A stretch of 64,000 nucleotides of DNA from assembly GCA_030035585.1 (NCBI GenBank), contig CM057482.1:16355001-16419000 (forward strand), in the 5' to 3' direction. The stretch is from Dugong dugon. Lineage: Eukaryota > Chordata > Mammalia > Sirenia > Dugongidae. Positions within the stretch are counted from its first letter, which is position 1. The number at the start of each line of letters is the position of its first letter. The notes under the pieces were generated by a model. It searched no databases, was not told where the DNA came from, and was given only the letters and a program-made list of their open reading frames with translations. This document shows positions 24,090 to 35,684 of the stretch, piece by piece. The translations under genes and the position numbers were made by a program.

Positions 24090-24320
24090 GGCTCTACCTG
24101 AGCTGAGCCTACCCTCACTGTGTGCGCTTTCAGCTCCAGCCACACTGGCCTTTGGCTTATTCACCAAGAACTTCAGACTCAAGCTCCTCCAGGTCTTTGC
24201 ACCTGCTGCTTCCTTTACCTGGAATTGCCACCTCAGATCTTAGCATGACAAGCTCCTCATCACTTAGGTCTCGGCTCAACTATCATCTCCCCAGAAAACC
24301 CTTTCCTGATTATTCAATCA
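24090..24320 (+). mobile_element. L2 LINE fragment
   Basis: 'tccagccacactggcctttg', 'ggtctttgcacctgctgctt' and 'ctcggctcaactatcatctc' are classic L2 ORF2 wording. Confidence 0.75.
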
Positions 24321-25071
24321 ACCTAAAACAGCCCCCAAGAATACAAACATAAGTAAATGTGCACGTGTGTGTATTTGCTTATACATTTTTAAATGGGAGG
24401 ATAAACCAAAAATTAATATGAATGATATCCATGGCAGGGGCTGGGAGGACAGGGTGGAGGGGCCAGGGATGGAGGCTAGACATCTCTGAGTGCACCTTGT
24501 TTTGTAAACTAGACTTTGGAAACATGTAATAAGTGTTTCACAAAATTATAAAGCAAGATTAAATTGAAGTGAAAATAAAGCAGTTCCTAAAATCAAAAGA
24601 AAAACGTTTTTAAATGTACTTAAGCATGTATTGAAATGGTGGCTTAACCATACAGAAGAAAGTTTTTTCAAGGGAATTTGAAACAGTAATTTGAATGTAA
24701 ATCTCTAATGAGACATAAACTAAGTTAAGGGCAAAAAGAACTGTAAAGAATTGTAAACGGTTTTCACTAATCATAGTATTAACAATAATATCGGTTATTA
24801 CTATTTTTATGAAGTAGTATGTACTTATTAGAACAAAGAAAATAAATGATTAATGGCACTAATGTCGTTAAGAACCAAGATTTTCCACACAAGAGAAAAT
24901 GCATACAAGTAGAAAGTCAACTATGTCACCTATACATACAAATAGAAAACCTTCTTGAGAATTTGTAACTAGTAGCTGGCCCTTATGTGGGTTTTGCAAC
25001 CACAGTTGTCTTCATGGTCAAAATCAAAACAAAACAAAGCCCATACCCAAAAATTTATTTTAAAATGGTTC
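24321..25071. other. No feature recognised
   Basis: AT-rich, no coding evidence. Confidence 0.5.
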
Positions 25072-25083
25072 TAGATTGGTAGT

Positions 25084-25241
25084 GGAAACCCTGGTGGCAT
25101 AGTGGTTAAGAGCTATGTCTTCTAACCAAAAGGTCGGCAGTTTGAATCCACCAGGCGCTCCTTGGAAACTCTATGGGGCAGTTCTACTCTGTCCTATAGG
25201 GTCGCTATGAGTCAGAATTGACTTGATGACAATGGGGCTTT
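25084..25241 (+). mobile_element. AfroSINE with perfect 12-base target duplication
   Basis: Complete short-type SINE flanked by 'tagattggtagt' at 25072-25083 and 25242-25253. Confidence 0.95.
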
Positions 25242-25578
25242 TAGATTGGTAGTACCCCAGTCACATGGCAGAAACACCTAGTATTCAAAATACTAATCTT
25301 GAATTTCAGGCATTAGTTGGAATTGGAAACGTTCGTGTGAACTCCTGATGTATTTTCTTATTTAAAAAAAAAAAAAAAGTATTTCCTAACTCTGTTCACT
25401 GAAAAGATCTAGAAACAATGATTAATCCAGTAACAATAAGCTCTCCTTGGGCCCAGACAACAGTCTGTAAACACCATTTTCCACTATGAGGAACCAAGCT
25501 TCCTTGGGAAAACAGCAAAAAATATTCAAGGTGAGTGTGAAACATCTTGGCACAACAGAAAGCAAAAAAGCTATCAAA

Positions 25579-25727
25579 ACTATTGGGGTCATGTCAAAGG
25601 GAGCAGGAACTACTGGGGTCATGTCAAAGAGGCTCAGGAACTATTGGGATCAGGTCAAAGAGGCCAGGAACTATGGGGGTCATGTCAAAGAGGCCAGGAA
25701 CTATCGGGGTCATGTCAAAGAAGCTCA
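25579..25727 (+). repeat. 30-base minisatellite, five units
   Basis: Units of 30-31 bases begin 'actattggggtcatgtcaaa'. Units 1-4 are complete and unit 5 is partial; they differ from one another at a few positions. Confidence 0.9.
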
Positions 25728-26084
25728 GTTGACAAATCTTCTACTGGCCAAAGAGGGGGCAATTTGAGCATGAATAAGAATAAAAACAACAATGCATGGA
25801 AACAGTAAATATGTTAAAATCCCAGGGTTTATAATGATACTTAAAACAACAACAACATATAACATCATTGGTCATCTTTGGAGGAACCAGCTCTTTATTT
25901 GGAGGAAAGGTTAAGGGAAAGAATTAAGCATTTGTCTTTCCTTTCACATATGAATTTTAACCCAGGGTAACCACATAGTAACAACAACAACAAAAAAGTT
26001 ATTTATTTAAATAATCTCAGTTAATAAATAAACAAGTAATGATAGACTTAGAATATCACACCATGCAAACCCTATTAACATAAT

Positions 26085-26410
26085 AGATCTAGGCCTCGGG
26101 CCAAATCCAGCTCGCTTGCCTGTTTTTGTACAGCCTGCAAGCTAAGAATGGTTTTCATATTTTTTAATGGTTGAAAAAAAGAAAAAGAAAAAATATTATT
26201 TGGAGACATGAGAAAATCACATGAAATTCAAATTTTAATGTCTATCAATAAAATTGTAATTGAACACAAGACGTGTTCATACTTTTATATATTTTCTCTG
26301 GCTACTTTTGCACTACAAGAGTGGAATAATTGTGACAGAGACCATTTGGCCTGAAAAGCCTGAAATATTTACTATCTGGCCCTTTACAGAAAAAGTTTTC
26401 TGACAGCTCA
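26085..26410. mobile_element. Old interspersed repeat, class uncertain
   Basis: 'gggccaaatccagctcgctt', 'ttgcactacaagagtgg' and 'atctggccctttacagaaaa' are wording of a common old mammalian repeat whose family I cannot name with certainty. Confidence 0.5.
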
Positions 26411-26876
26411 TCTAGGCAGTGATCATCAATAGTTGCTCAAAAACCTCAGTGAAAAGCTGACAGATTTATAAGGATGGAACAGGCTGCATACACACCTGAA
26501 ACCGCTGATGAATTTTTTTTTTTTTTAATTTACATGCAGTAAAATTCACTTTCGTTGTAGTACAGTTCTGTGAGTTCCTACACCTGCATAGATTCTTGTA
26601 ATCACTACAACAAACAAGATACAAAACAATTCCTACGCCCAAAGAACTCGTTCGTGCTGCTCTTTTGTAGTCAGCCCCTAATCTCTGACAACTACTCATC
26701 TGTTCTCTCTCCCTATAGCTTTGCCTTTTCTAGAGCATTGTATACATGGAGTTGTATAGTATGTAAACTTTCAAGACTGGCTTATTTCACTTAGCATAAA
26801 GCATTGGAGATTTATCCACACGGTTGCATGTATCAATAGCTCATTCTTTTTTACTGCTGAGTAGTATTCCGTTGTA

Positions 26877-27088
26877 AGGGATTCCTGAGTGGTGCAACTG
26901 GTTAAGTGCTCCACTACTAGCCAAAAGCTTGTTGGTTCAAACCTACCCAGGGGCTCCTCAGAAGACAGGCCTGGCAATCTGCTTCTGAAAGGTCACAGCT
27001 TGGAAAGCCCTATGGAGCAGTTCTGCTCTGTAACCCATGGGGTTGCCATGAGTCGGAATCAACTTGACAGCAACTAACAGCAACAACT
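26877..27088 (+). mobile_element. AfroSINE, longer subtype, with target duplication
   Basis: Flanked by 'gtattccgttgta' (26864-26876) and 'gtattccattgta' (27089-27101). It lies inside an L1. Confidence 0.93.
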
Positions 27089-27274
27089 GTATTCCATTGT
27101 ATGGATATACTACATTTTATTTATCCATTGACTTGTTGAAGGACATTTGGGTACTTACCCATTTCGGGCCATTATGAATAATTCTGCTATAAATATTTGT
27201 GTACATGTTTTATGTGAATATAGGTTTTCATTTCTTTATAATAAATACCTATAAATGGAGTTATTGGGTCATAC

Positions 27275-27455
27275 GGAGCCCTAGTGGCACAGTGGTTGAG
27301 AGCTACAGCTGCTAACCGAAAGGCTGGCAGTTCCAATCCACCAGCTGCTTCTTAAAAACCCTATGTGGCAGTTCTACTCTGTCCTATAGGGTCGCTATGA
27401 GTTGAAATTGGCTCAATGGCAATGGGTTTGGGTTTTGTTTTGTTTTGTGGGTTTA
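27275..27455 (+). mobile_element. AfroSINE inside L1
   Basis: 'ggagccctagtggcacagtg' to 'gttgaaattggctcaatggc', with a T/G-rich tail. Confidence 0.92.
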
Positions 27456-28022
27456 TGGGTAAGTATACGTTTAACTTTGCAAGAAAATGTCAAACTATTT
27501 TCCAGAGTGCCTGTCTTGTACCATTTTGCTCTCCCACCAGCAATGTATAAGAGTTCCAGTTGCTCCACATCCTTGTCAGCACTTGGTATTACCAGAATAT
27601 TAGCTATTCTAATAGGTTTATAATGGCATCTCATTATGGTTTTAATTTGCATTTCCCTAATGACTAACGATGTTGGGCAGCTAGCTGTTTGTGTTTGTTT
27701 GCTATCCATACATCTTCCTTGGTGAATTGCTTGTTCAAATCTTTTGTCCATTTCTAAGAATGGGATTGTTTGTTTTCTTATTTTCTTATTGAGAATTCTT
27801 TATATATTCTGGATACAAGCCCTTTGTCAAAAATTTGGTTTGGAAATATTTTCTCCCAGTCTGTGGCTTGTCTGTTCGTTCTCTTAACAGTGTCTTTCAT
27901 AAAGCAAAAGTTTCAAATTAGATGAATTTCAGTTTATCAGTCTTTTTCTTTTAAGAATCTTGCTTTGGACCCAAAGTCACAAAGATTTTCTCCTAGGTCT
28001 TATTTGAAGAGTTTCTGTCTGA

Positions 28023-29009
28023 TAGACAGCAAGTCCTCTTAATGTGATGCAAGCAGGCCACAGTCAGCTACGAAGCATTCTCGCCAAAAAATTAAGCTAG
28101 AAACTGATAAGCCTCTAGCCAGTGTCAAGACTCTCAGTAATCAAGATAAGTAATATTTTAATGAACTATTTTTTAAAATAAAAATGAATGCTAAAAATCC
28201 ATGGTGAAAAAAATATAAAAATTGTAAACAAAGACAGGATCAGTATTGGTGATTTTTCCCTTCGCCTCGAGCTCGTCTGGCTCAGCAGAGCCGTTACTGA
28301 CCCTGATCCTAGTCTACAGCCTAGATCTAACTACATGTTACAGAAAATAAAGGGATGGAAGAACATGCTGAATGAATCCAGTATGTGGGAAACTACAGGA
28401 CGATGACCAGTTTCTTCAACAAATAAATTGCAACGGGAAAAAAAGGCGTGATATTTACACACGTGTTAACTTTCTGATGCTTCAGCAAGCTGTGTCCTTA
28501 TGATATATGTACTTTGCAATAGTGTATTATACTGCAATAAAAATGCTTTTTAAAAAGATGAAAGAAAAAGCACCTAAACTCAAACTGTTGCTAAGTTTAG
28601 GCGATTAGATTACAGGCCATTTATATAATTTTATTTTTCATATTGTTTTATAATGGTTAGTAATTGTTTCATAATTTATAATCTGTATTATAAACTGTTT
28701 TAAACAAAAGTTTTTAAAAGCCTTAGCTGGCCCTGAATTATTTGAGATGAATAGGGGTGAAATGAGTGAAGTCTGGGCTTTAAAACATTTTAGCAAAAAG
28801 AAAAAAGATAAATGAGGCAGATGTAGGGGAGACTGATCATGGTTGAATCTAAGGAACATACTGGAGTTCATTACACTCTCTACGTTTGTATTTGCTTGAA
28901 AAATTTTCATAATAAAAATTTAAAAATCCCTTTGCCCTACTGACTGTCATTCTCTGCCACATTAGTTCGTTTTCTTTTTTCCAACTATTTATTATCTGCA
29001 GTTATCCTG
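28023..29009. other. No gene recognised
   Basis: Strongly AT-rich. It may contain further old LINE sequence around 28440-28930, not assignable by eye. Confidence 0.4.
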
Positions 29010-29155
29010 CATATTGGTGTATTGGCTGTCTCCTCCCAAAAGATGCCACAAAAACAGGATGTACCTGAGTCTCTTTCACTACTCTGTTCCTAACCCCCCA
29101 AATAGTTCCTGGCATACAGCAGGTGTTCCATTAACATCTGTTGACTGAATATTAC
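29010..29155 (+). mobile_element. L2 LINE 3' end
   Basis: 'agttcctggcatacagcagg' and 'catctgttgactgaat' are the L2 3' end wording. Confidence 0.6.
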
Positions 29156-29611
29156 ATTTTCGGTATTGCCACAAAACAACACTGCCTGTTTCTATCACCC
29201 CTAAAGGAAAACATCCAGAGGGACAACTTTATCGCTCCTCACATCAAATATGGTTTCTCAAAGGGGTGTCGTTGAATGATATTTTACTTTTTGTGTTGAT
29301 CTGTGGAATAAGATCTCAAGCAGAGTCCCAATTACTGTCCCAAAGGGACCCCAGCTCTTCACATTCGTGTCCCAGGACTTTTCTCCACAGATCAGCTGAG
29401 ATGTGGATGCGTGCAGAGACTAAGTCCCCACCCTGCCCCAGGAGTCCTTCATACTCATTTCAGGGCCCCAGACCTACTTATCTGCCAGTCTGGAAACTCT
29501 AGTGATAAAAATAAAGTCCACCACTTTAATTTGACCTACTCTTAGGTTACCTTGGGGGATTTCAAAGAACTTTGAGGTTTTATAGACTCCACCTTCCTTA
29601 AATTGTTTTAA

Positions 29612-29825
29612 AACAGCAACAACAAACCAGTTGCCATCAAGTCAATTCTGATTCATTGGACCCCATGCCTGGCAGAGTAGAAATGTTCTCCATAGGCTTT
29701 TCAATGGCTGATTTTTCAGAAGTAGAACACCAGGCCTTTCTTCCTAGGTGTCTCTGGATGAACTCAAACCACCAACCTTTCAGTTAGCAGTCGAGTGCAT
29801 TAACCATCTGCACTACACAGGGACC
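29612..29825 (-). mobile_element. AfroSINE, longer subtype, perfect 13-base target duplication
   Basis: Flanked by 'taaattgttttaa' at 29599-29611 and 29826-29838. Reversed tail 'ccagttgccatcaagtcaat' and head 'ctacacagggac'. Confidence 0.95.
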
Positions 29826-30344
29826 TAAATTGTTTTAAGGCTCTAAACAAAGAACAGGCATTGCACAGTATAGATCTGCAATTACCAGTTTCTAATCAGT
29901 TCTCGGTGTCTAAGTCAGCTTCTTCATCTTATGATGGGGAAATGCAACTCAGAATAAGCAAGATTCATTCCAAGATTTAGCTCCTTAAAAGTAATAACAG
30001 AGTTGAAGTTTCTCATGTGATATTTCTTTTTTTGTTTTGTTTTGTTCTGAGGTGATATTTCTGGTGCTTAAAAACAAAACTTGTATGCTTGTCTGTCTGA
30101 TTTATTTTCTTTTCTTGGTTGTAGTTCTGTGGACTGGCAGTATTAGCAAACAATTTTGGGATACAGAAAATAATTATTCGTATTTGTCACAGTTGCTATC
30201 TGTTCTTTCTCTGAAGTCTGGCCTATGGTCAGCTGAGATGAAATATTAGAAAGCCAAGTACATGTGTATAATTGGATTCAGCTGGGCATTTGTTAATTTG
30301 GTTGACTCTTCAGAGTATATTCCATGTGCTTCAAAATGGGATCA

Positions 30345-30762
30345 CATTATGAACTGAATTGTGTACATCAATTCAATGTACATGTAAATGTGACCTCATT
30401 TGTTTCTCCAAAAGAAAGAAGATACACCAGTTAAGTTCATACTTGAGTAGGGTGGGTCTTAGTTCTCATCCTTTCTGAATGGTGTTTTATAAAAGGGGAG
30501 AAAAGACCCATAAACAGAGTCATACGCAAGGGGAACACAGCATGTGTGGATCCATCTACAAGCAAACGAACACCAACGATTGCTGGCAGCCATCAGAAAC
30601 TAGGAGAGAAGCATGGAAGAGTTCTCTCAAAGTTCTCAGAAGGAACTGACATGGCCCATTTAGACTTCCAGCCTCCAGAACTGTGAGACAAATTTCTGTT
30701 CTTTAAAGACCCCCGCTTTGGAATATTTTGTAATGGCAGCCCTAGAAAACCATACAGACCAC
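30345..30762 (+). mobile_element. MLT1-type (MaLR) LTR
   Basis: 'tatgaactgaattgtgtaca', 'gtagggtgggtcttag', 'cagcctccagaactgtgaga' and 'taatggcagccctagaaaac' follow MLT1 in order. Confidence 0.75.
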
Positions 30763-31114
30763 CCTCATTTTGCACACAAGGGCTTAGTGGTGCATCTTGG
30801 ATCCTGATTTCTGAAGATCCCTACTGGCCTTTGGCCTCCACTCCTATTAACCAAGTGTCTCCCCATCTGTCCCAGGAACTTTGGCTCATTTTCACATCCC
30901 TCAAGGGTCCAGAGCTCAGGATTCCTCATCCCAGACTCTGCAGAATGTGCTTTTCCACCTCTTATCATGGGACATACACTCCAAGGTGTATTCCAGAACC
31001 AGAGAGTTCCAGGACAAGACAAAGTTGCCAAACAGAGCCCTTGGAATTGACATACCCTGTAAGTTTGCCCAAATCTTTTGGAAACACTATATTACTCTGT
31101 ATTTTGTATGTTTT

Positions 31115-31260
31115 TATTCAGTATCTTCAGTATCCATTCAACAAATATTGTCTGAGCTCCTGCCTTGGGTCAGCACTGTAAGATGTGTTGAGATCCACGG
31201 TCCCTTATCTCATGGTGCTTAATCCAGCAGGGAAATGCACAGGAACAGCTAACCGTAACG
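31115..31260 (-). repeat. L2-type fragment (reverse)
   Basis: 'ccattcaacaaatattgtct', 'gggtcagcactgtaag' and 'ctcatggtgcttaatccag'. Confidence 0.5.
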
Positions 31261-31374
31261 GGCAGTTATGGCTGCTCCAGATGAGTCTTTCCTGGGCGTT
31301 CTTCCTTAGCATGAGTTTATGTCTCAGAGTTTTATTGACAATATAGTTTTGGAGCCATTTCTCTGTGCGAGGAT

Positions 31375-31525
31375 GGCAGTAAGTGCTTTCCATTTATTAT
31401 CCCTTTTAATCCTTACAAGAACACTGATGTTGTAGGTATTATCATCGCTATTTTACAGCTAAGGAACCGAAGCTTAGAGAAACGGGAGAGGTCATGGAAT
31501 CTGGCAAGTGACAAAGCTGGGGTTT
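31375..31525 (-). repeat. MIR SINE (reverse)
   Basis: 'ccttttaatccttacaagaa', 'attttacagctaaggaaccg' and 'caagtgacaaagctgggg'. Confidence 0.7.
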
Positions 31526-31542
31526 TTGTTGTTTTTTTTTTT

Positions 31543-31743
31543 CCAGTTGCCATCAAGTCAGTTCTGACTCATGGTGACCCCATGTGTGTCAGAGTGGAAC
31601 TGTGCTCCAGAGGGTCTTCAATGGCTGGATTTTTGGAAGCAGATCACCAGGGCTGTCTTCTGAGGCACCTCTGGCTGGACTCAAACCTCCAGTCTTTCAG
31701 TTAGCAGCCAAGCGTGTTAACTTTTTGCACTGCCCAGGACTCT
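31543..31743 (-). mobile_element. AfroSINE, longer subtype (reverse)
   Basis: Poly-T start, 'agttgccatcaagtcagttc', 'ctttcagttagcagccaagc' and end 'gcactgcccaggact'. Confidence 0.92.
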
Positions 31744-31805
31744 GGACTTTAAACTATAGTCTTTCTTATTCCCCAACCACATGAGCATATGTTGAAACTT
31801 TATGC

Positions 31806-32150
31806 AGGTGCCAAACGCTCGAGTACTTAATGGTCAGTGGTTGGCACCTACCAGCTGCTCCACCAAGATTCCAAACCCCCAAATCCATTGCTATTGAGTC
31901 GACTCCAACTCATAGCGACCCTATAAGACAGAGTAGAACTGCCCCATAGGGTTTCCAAATCTGTATTCTTTAGGGAAGCTGTCATATCTTTCTCCTGCCG
32001 AGCAGCTAGTGGTTTCGAACCGCCGACCTTTCTGTTAACTGCCGAGCACTTAACCACTGCGCCACCAGGGCTCCTCCCGCAAAGAGTACAGCCTTGGAAT
32101 CACTAAGGGGCAGCTCTACATTGTCCTATAGGGTCTCCGTGAGTTGGAAT
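31806..32150 (+). mobile_element. AfroSINE split by a reverse AfroSINE
   Basis: The left half ends 'acctaccagctgctcc' at 31862 and the right half resumes 'aaagagtacagccttggaat' at about 32079. Joined, they follow the SINE in order. Confidence 0.8.
31863..32076 (-). mobile_element. AfroSINE nested in the SINE 31806-32150
   Basis: 'ttgctattgagtcgactcca' to 'actgcgccaccagggctcct', complete, in the opposite direction to its host SINE. Confidence 0.92.
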
Positions 32151-32172
32151 CACCACCACCACCACCACCACA
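32150..32172 (+). repeat. CAC/ACC trinucleotide microsatellite
   Basis: About seven 'cca' units directly at the 3' end of a SINE tail, probably grown from it. Confidence 0.85.
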
Positions 32173-33469
32173 TCCCAGTTCGGCCACTAGAGGGCACTCA
32201 GAGAGCAAAGCAATGGAAGGGATTTGGTTCCAGGCCTGCCACTCTGAATAAGTCACTACAAACGGATCTTCCCAAACTGACCTTTGAAGGTGGGTTAACA
32301 ATGAATCCAGAGTTGAGAAGGCAGATCTGAACTTACTGCCCTCTTCTGCTACAGAGAAAGGAGGAGATTGCTTAGGATCCAAAGCACTTAAGTCTGCTGC
32401 TGCTTTTAACCACAGTAGTTGCTTGGCAATGCTTGTGGGGTTTAATTGAATGTTTGTGTAGTCAAAGGCACACATCTTTCTTGCTTCTGCTATCCTACAG
32501 CTTTCCAAACCAAACAGCTGCTCAACTAGGCAATGGTCCAAGTGAAAATAGCTTCGTTCATCCGTGCGCTGTATACACATAGCAGATAGGGCCCCTGCTA
32601 CCCATCTATCCCAGCTCTCTCAGCAGTGGGTGTCTGTTGTGGCCCCTGTCTACCAGCTGAATCACAAAGGACTGACCCAATCACCATGGCTGTCACTTTG
32701 AGGTATGCTTCAGGGGATGAAATACAAGGTTGTTGCTGATTACGTTTCCACAAACAGAATGAGCATTCACAGAGGACGCAGGCCAATGTTAGGGACAATA
32801 AGTGGCCATTCCCTGCTCTTTCTATCCTCCCCCCTTAGAACTTTGCCGTTAGTTTCTAGTTAGCTTTTCTGCCATGTTTATAACTCACAAGGAATAGAAT
32901 AGGTAGCTAAAAATTACTGGAAAAAGCTAGTTCACACTTTAGGAGAAACTATTTAAAAATAAGCAAAGAACAATGTGTCTTTAAAAGAGTAGTACTCTCT
33001 CGTGTCCTTTTCAACCCAGCCACACCCTGGGGTGATGCAACAGTAAACACGACAGTCATGGGCACATGTTTTGGGATGTGAAGCTGACCTGCCAGCTCTG
33101 GAAGTTGCCCAAAAGTCCGCTGGGTTGTGGACCCATGGAGCTGATTTTCAGAGAATCTTCTCCAGGAGATGCACAGCACAGCAGGGGATATGAAGCAGCT
33201 GGCTCTCATTCTATGTATAGGCAAGAGATGGCCAGTGGGGAAGTTATGTGACCAGAACTCTGTGTTAGTAGGATGGGTTTGGTTGCATTATGTGGGATGG
33301 GTTAAAGAGGAGGATTGGGGATAGGGAGACCTTCGGGGAGGAAGGGGTAGAACTAAGTAAGCAGTGTGGGGAACAGGGAGGAAGTAAGAAACGTGTCAGA
33401 GCTAGAATTAACAGCTCTAAGTTGCTGACTGAACGTGGGAGAAGGGGAAGGAGAAAGTATGACAGGCTC
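32173..33469. other. Transposon-poor stretch, no gene recognised
   Basis: About 1.3 kb without recognisable transposons. A 154-codon minus open frame (32116-32580) runs into the SINE and has no known domain. Possible conserved regulatory DNA; see the X-box-like motif at 32418-32432. Confidence 0.4.
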
Positions 33470-33660
33470 ACATTCTTTGAGCATTTATCATATCACTAAG
33501 CATATTACAGGTTTTAACTCATTCGGTAGGACTTAGTATTATCCACCTTTTACGGGAGAAGAAACTGAGGCACAGAGAGGTTAAGTCACTTGTAAAAGTC
33601 AAATGGATAATAAGTGGCAGAATCAAATTTGAACCCAAGCACTCCAACTCCAGAACCAGC
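33470..33660 (-). repeat. MIR SINE (reverse)
   Basis: 'gaaactgaggcacagagagg', 'taataagtggcagaatcaaa' and 'tttgaacccaagcactcc' are nearly intact reversed MIR. Confidence 0.8.
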
Positions 33661-34184
33661 ATTTTTCACACATGCCACCTGTCTCTTCTCCCAGTCTGGG
33701 TGCAATGGAAGATGGTGACGTCACTGGCTGAGATGGGGAAGTCAGAGGAGCAGGTGTGCATGGAGGGGAGCGTGCAGACAAGGTGTTGTTCTGAACATGG
33801 GTAGAGTCTGGATGTTCTGCCAGCGCCTCAAGTGGAGACGTCCAGCAGGCTTCGTGCCCCAAATGTGGAAAGGGAGCTGGTTTTCATTAAAAATAGTGAA
33901 ACATCTGTAAACATACTCTTGGCTGATTTTTCCAGTCAAGCTATTCAAGGAAGGCCTTCTATGCTAACAAACAGGAAGCCCATGGCCCAGCTGAAGGTTT
34001 GGCAGTTTTAGAAAAAGCAGGTTCACCAACAAGGTGCTCAGGGCCTCTGGAATGTCGTGAGTGGGAAAAAGGTTAAGTGTTCATCTACAAGAGATCAAGA
34101 CCATGTGTTGAAAAAGGAGGAAAGAATGAACGTCTCTGAGGCTCTGTCAGTTCATTCCATGTCCCCTCCTCATTTCAATGGATC

Positions 34185-34460
34185 AGTGCTTATCAATGCT
34201 GCCTGCCAATTAGCATCACCTACGCAGTTTTTAAAAATACTCATGCCCAGGCCTCACCTCAAACCCAAAACCATTGCTGTCAAGTCGATTCTAACTCATG
34301 CAGCCCTACAGGTTGCCCTATATGGTTTCCAAGGAGCAGCTGGTGGATTCGAACGGCCGATCTTTTTGGTTAGCAGTGGCGTTCTTAACCACTGCACCAC
34401 CAGGGCTTCAGAATCAATTAAATCAGAAAACCTAGGGGTGGGCCTGGCCATAGGCGGCCC
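34185..34460. mobile_element. MER5-type transposon split by a SINE
   Basis: 'attagcatcacctacgcag' and 'tcatgcccaggcctcacc' on the left continue as 'caattaaatcagaaaaccta' on the right of the SINE 34261-34410. Confidence 0.6.
34261..34410 (-). mobile_element. AfroSINE inside MER5
   Basis: 'aaccattgctgtcaagtcga' to 'cactgcaccaccagggcttc'. Confidence 0.92.
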
Positions 34461-34474
34461 CTTCCCCCTTTTCT

Positions 34475-34850
34475 TTAAATTGTGGTAAAATATATGAGTC
34501 CCTGGATGGCACAAACAGTTAAGCACTCAGCTACTAAATGAAAGGTTGGTGATTCAAATCCACTCAAAGGCACCTCAGAAGAAAAGCTTAGCGATCTACT
34601 TCTGTAAGGTCACAGTCCCTGAAAACTCTGTGGAGTACAGTTTTGCTCTGAGACATATGAGGTTGCCTTGAGTCAGAGTCAACTTGATGGCAACTGGTTT
34701 GGTTTAGAAGATATATATGAAATTTGCCCTTTTAACCATTTTTAAGTATAATTCAACAGCATTATATTCACAATGTTATGCAGCTATCACCACTATTTAT
34801 TTCTAAAACCTTTTCATCACCCAAACAGAAACTCGCACAGGCAGTTTCTA
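34475..34850. mobile_element. Old L1 3'-end fragment split by a SINE
   Basis: 'aaattgtggtaaaatatat' continues after the SINE as 'tttgcccttttaaccatttt' and 'aattcaacagcattatattc', a common old L1 3' UTR pattern. Confidence 0.6.
34496..34706 (+). mobile_element. AfroSINE, longer subtype
   Basis: 'gagtccctggatggcacaaa' to 'gagtcagagtcaacttgatg'. Confidence 0.92.
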
Positions 34851-34959
34851 AAAGCTCTGTCATTCTGCTGAGCTGGGGTTAGGAACCATAGCAATAGTAG
34901 GAGGCAAGTTTGTATTGGGAGGAGATTATCAGAGCGCAGGGTAAGGAATGACTAACATC

Positions 34960-35130
34960 TACAAGCACTTTTCAGCTTGGAAAGCATTTCACATTCATGG
35001 CCTTATTTAAGGAACATTTTTGTTATTCACTGGTTGGCTGAGGAAACCATGAGTTCAAAAGAGAAATGACTTGCTCAAGGTTAGTTACTTACCAGAAAAG
35101 CCAAGACTAGAACCCAACTCTGATCACCCC
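34960..35130 (-). repeat. MIR SINE (reverse)
   Basis: 'ggctgaggaaaccatgagtt', 'gacttgctcaaggttagtta' and 'gactagaacccaactctgat'. Confidence 0.65.
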
Positions 35131-35684
35131 AAATTCAAGGTTCTTTCATAACCCCGTAGCTGAAAAGCCAAGTTCATCTGTACTCACATATATAAAGGCG
35201 AAGGTGTAGGACTTGAAAAAGTCATTATGATCCACAAGAGTGAATCTAAAGCTAGAGCCGCACCTTGTGTGCTGGAGCATAAAGAGGTGGAACCACCTAA
35301 GATATAATGAGGCCGAGAGCTGGTGAGGCCCAGATGGCCTAATAGCCCAGGAACAGATGGGCTGGCTGTGGCGCAGAATCAGGCAGGGGCAAGTGGGAGC
35401 AAAGAGCCAGGGAGTCAAGCACAGGAAGAGGCCTGGAACAGGGCCATAGCACTGCACAGGGTCAGGAGGCCTGGCATCCTAGGGCCCAGACACAGGCCTT
35501 TGAACACCTATAGTAGGTAGTGGTAGGAACAGCAAATCCAAGAAATTCCTGAAAATGTTTACCCAGCTGAGGAGAAAAGGACGAGGAGAACACAAAACTC
35601 ATTTCTGTTAATAGGAATTTGGCTGGGTATTAAGGAACACACCATCTTACTAACCAGATAATGATTCCTAATTTGTAATAAGCA
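35131..35684. other. No feature recognised
   Basis: No transposon or exon seen. Confidence 0.5.

Larger units (their letters stand above)
25365..26480 (+). mobile_element. Old L1-type 3' UTR fragment, interrupted
   Basis: Homologous to 46950-47760: 'tatttcctaactctgttcac', 'gggaaagaattaagcatt' and 'gatcatcaat' occur in both in the same order. It is interrupted at about 26085-26410 by another repeat and has an internal minisatellite at 25579-25727. Confidence 0.65.
26515..28022 (-). mobile_element. Old L1 3' region (reverse), split by two SINEs
   Basis: Begins with a T-rich run, then 'tttcacttagcataaagcat', 'ggacatttgggtacttaccc' and 'ccctttgtcaaaaatttggt', the reversed end of L1 ORF2 and 3' UTR. 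SINEs at 26877-27088 and 27275-27455 interrupt it. Confidence 0.8.

Noticed and set aside
25579-25727. CRISPR array
   Set aside because: Units are contiguous without unique spacers and the genome is a mammal's; it is a minisatellite.
25486-25767. Repeat-protein gene with 10-residue units
   Set aside because: The frame is produced by the 30-base minisatellite in an old L1 3' UTR; other frames are open as well.
32116-32580. 154-codon minus-strand open frame
   Set aside because: It includes the translated SINE tail and a (CCA)n microsatellite (poly-Gly), with no known domain.
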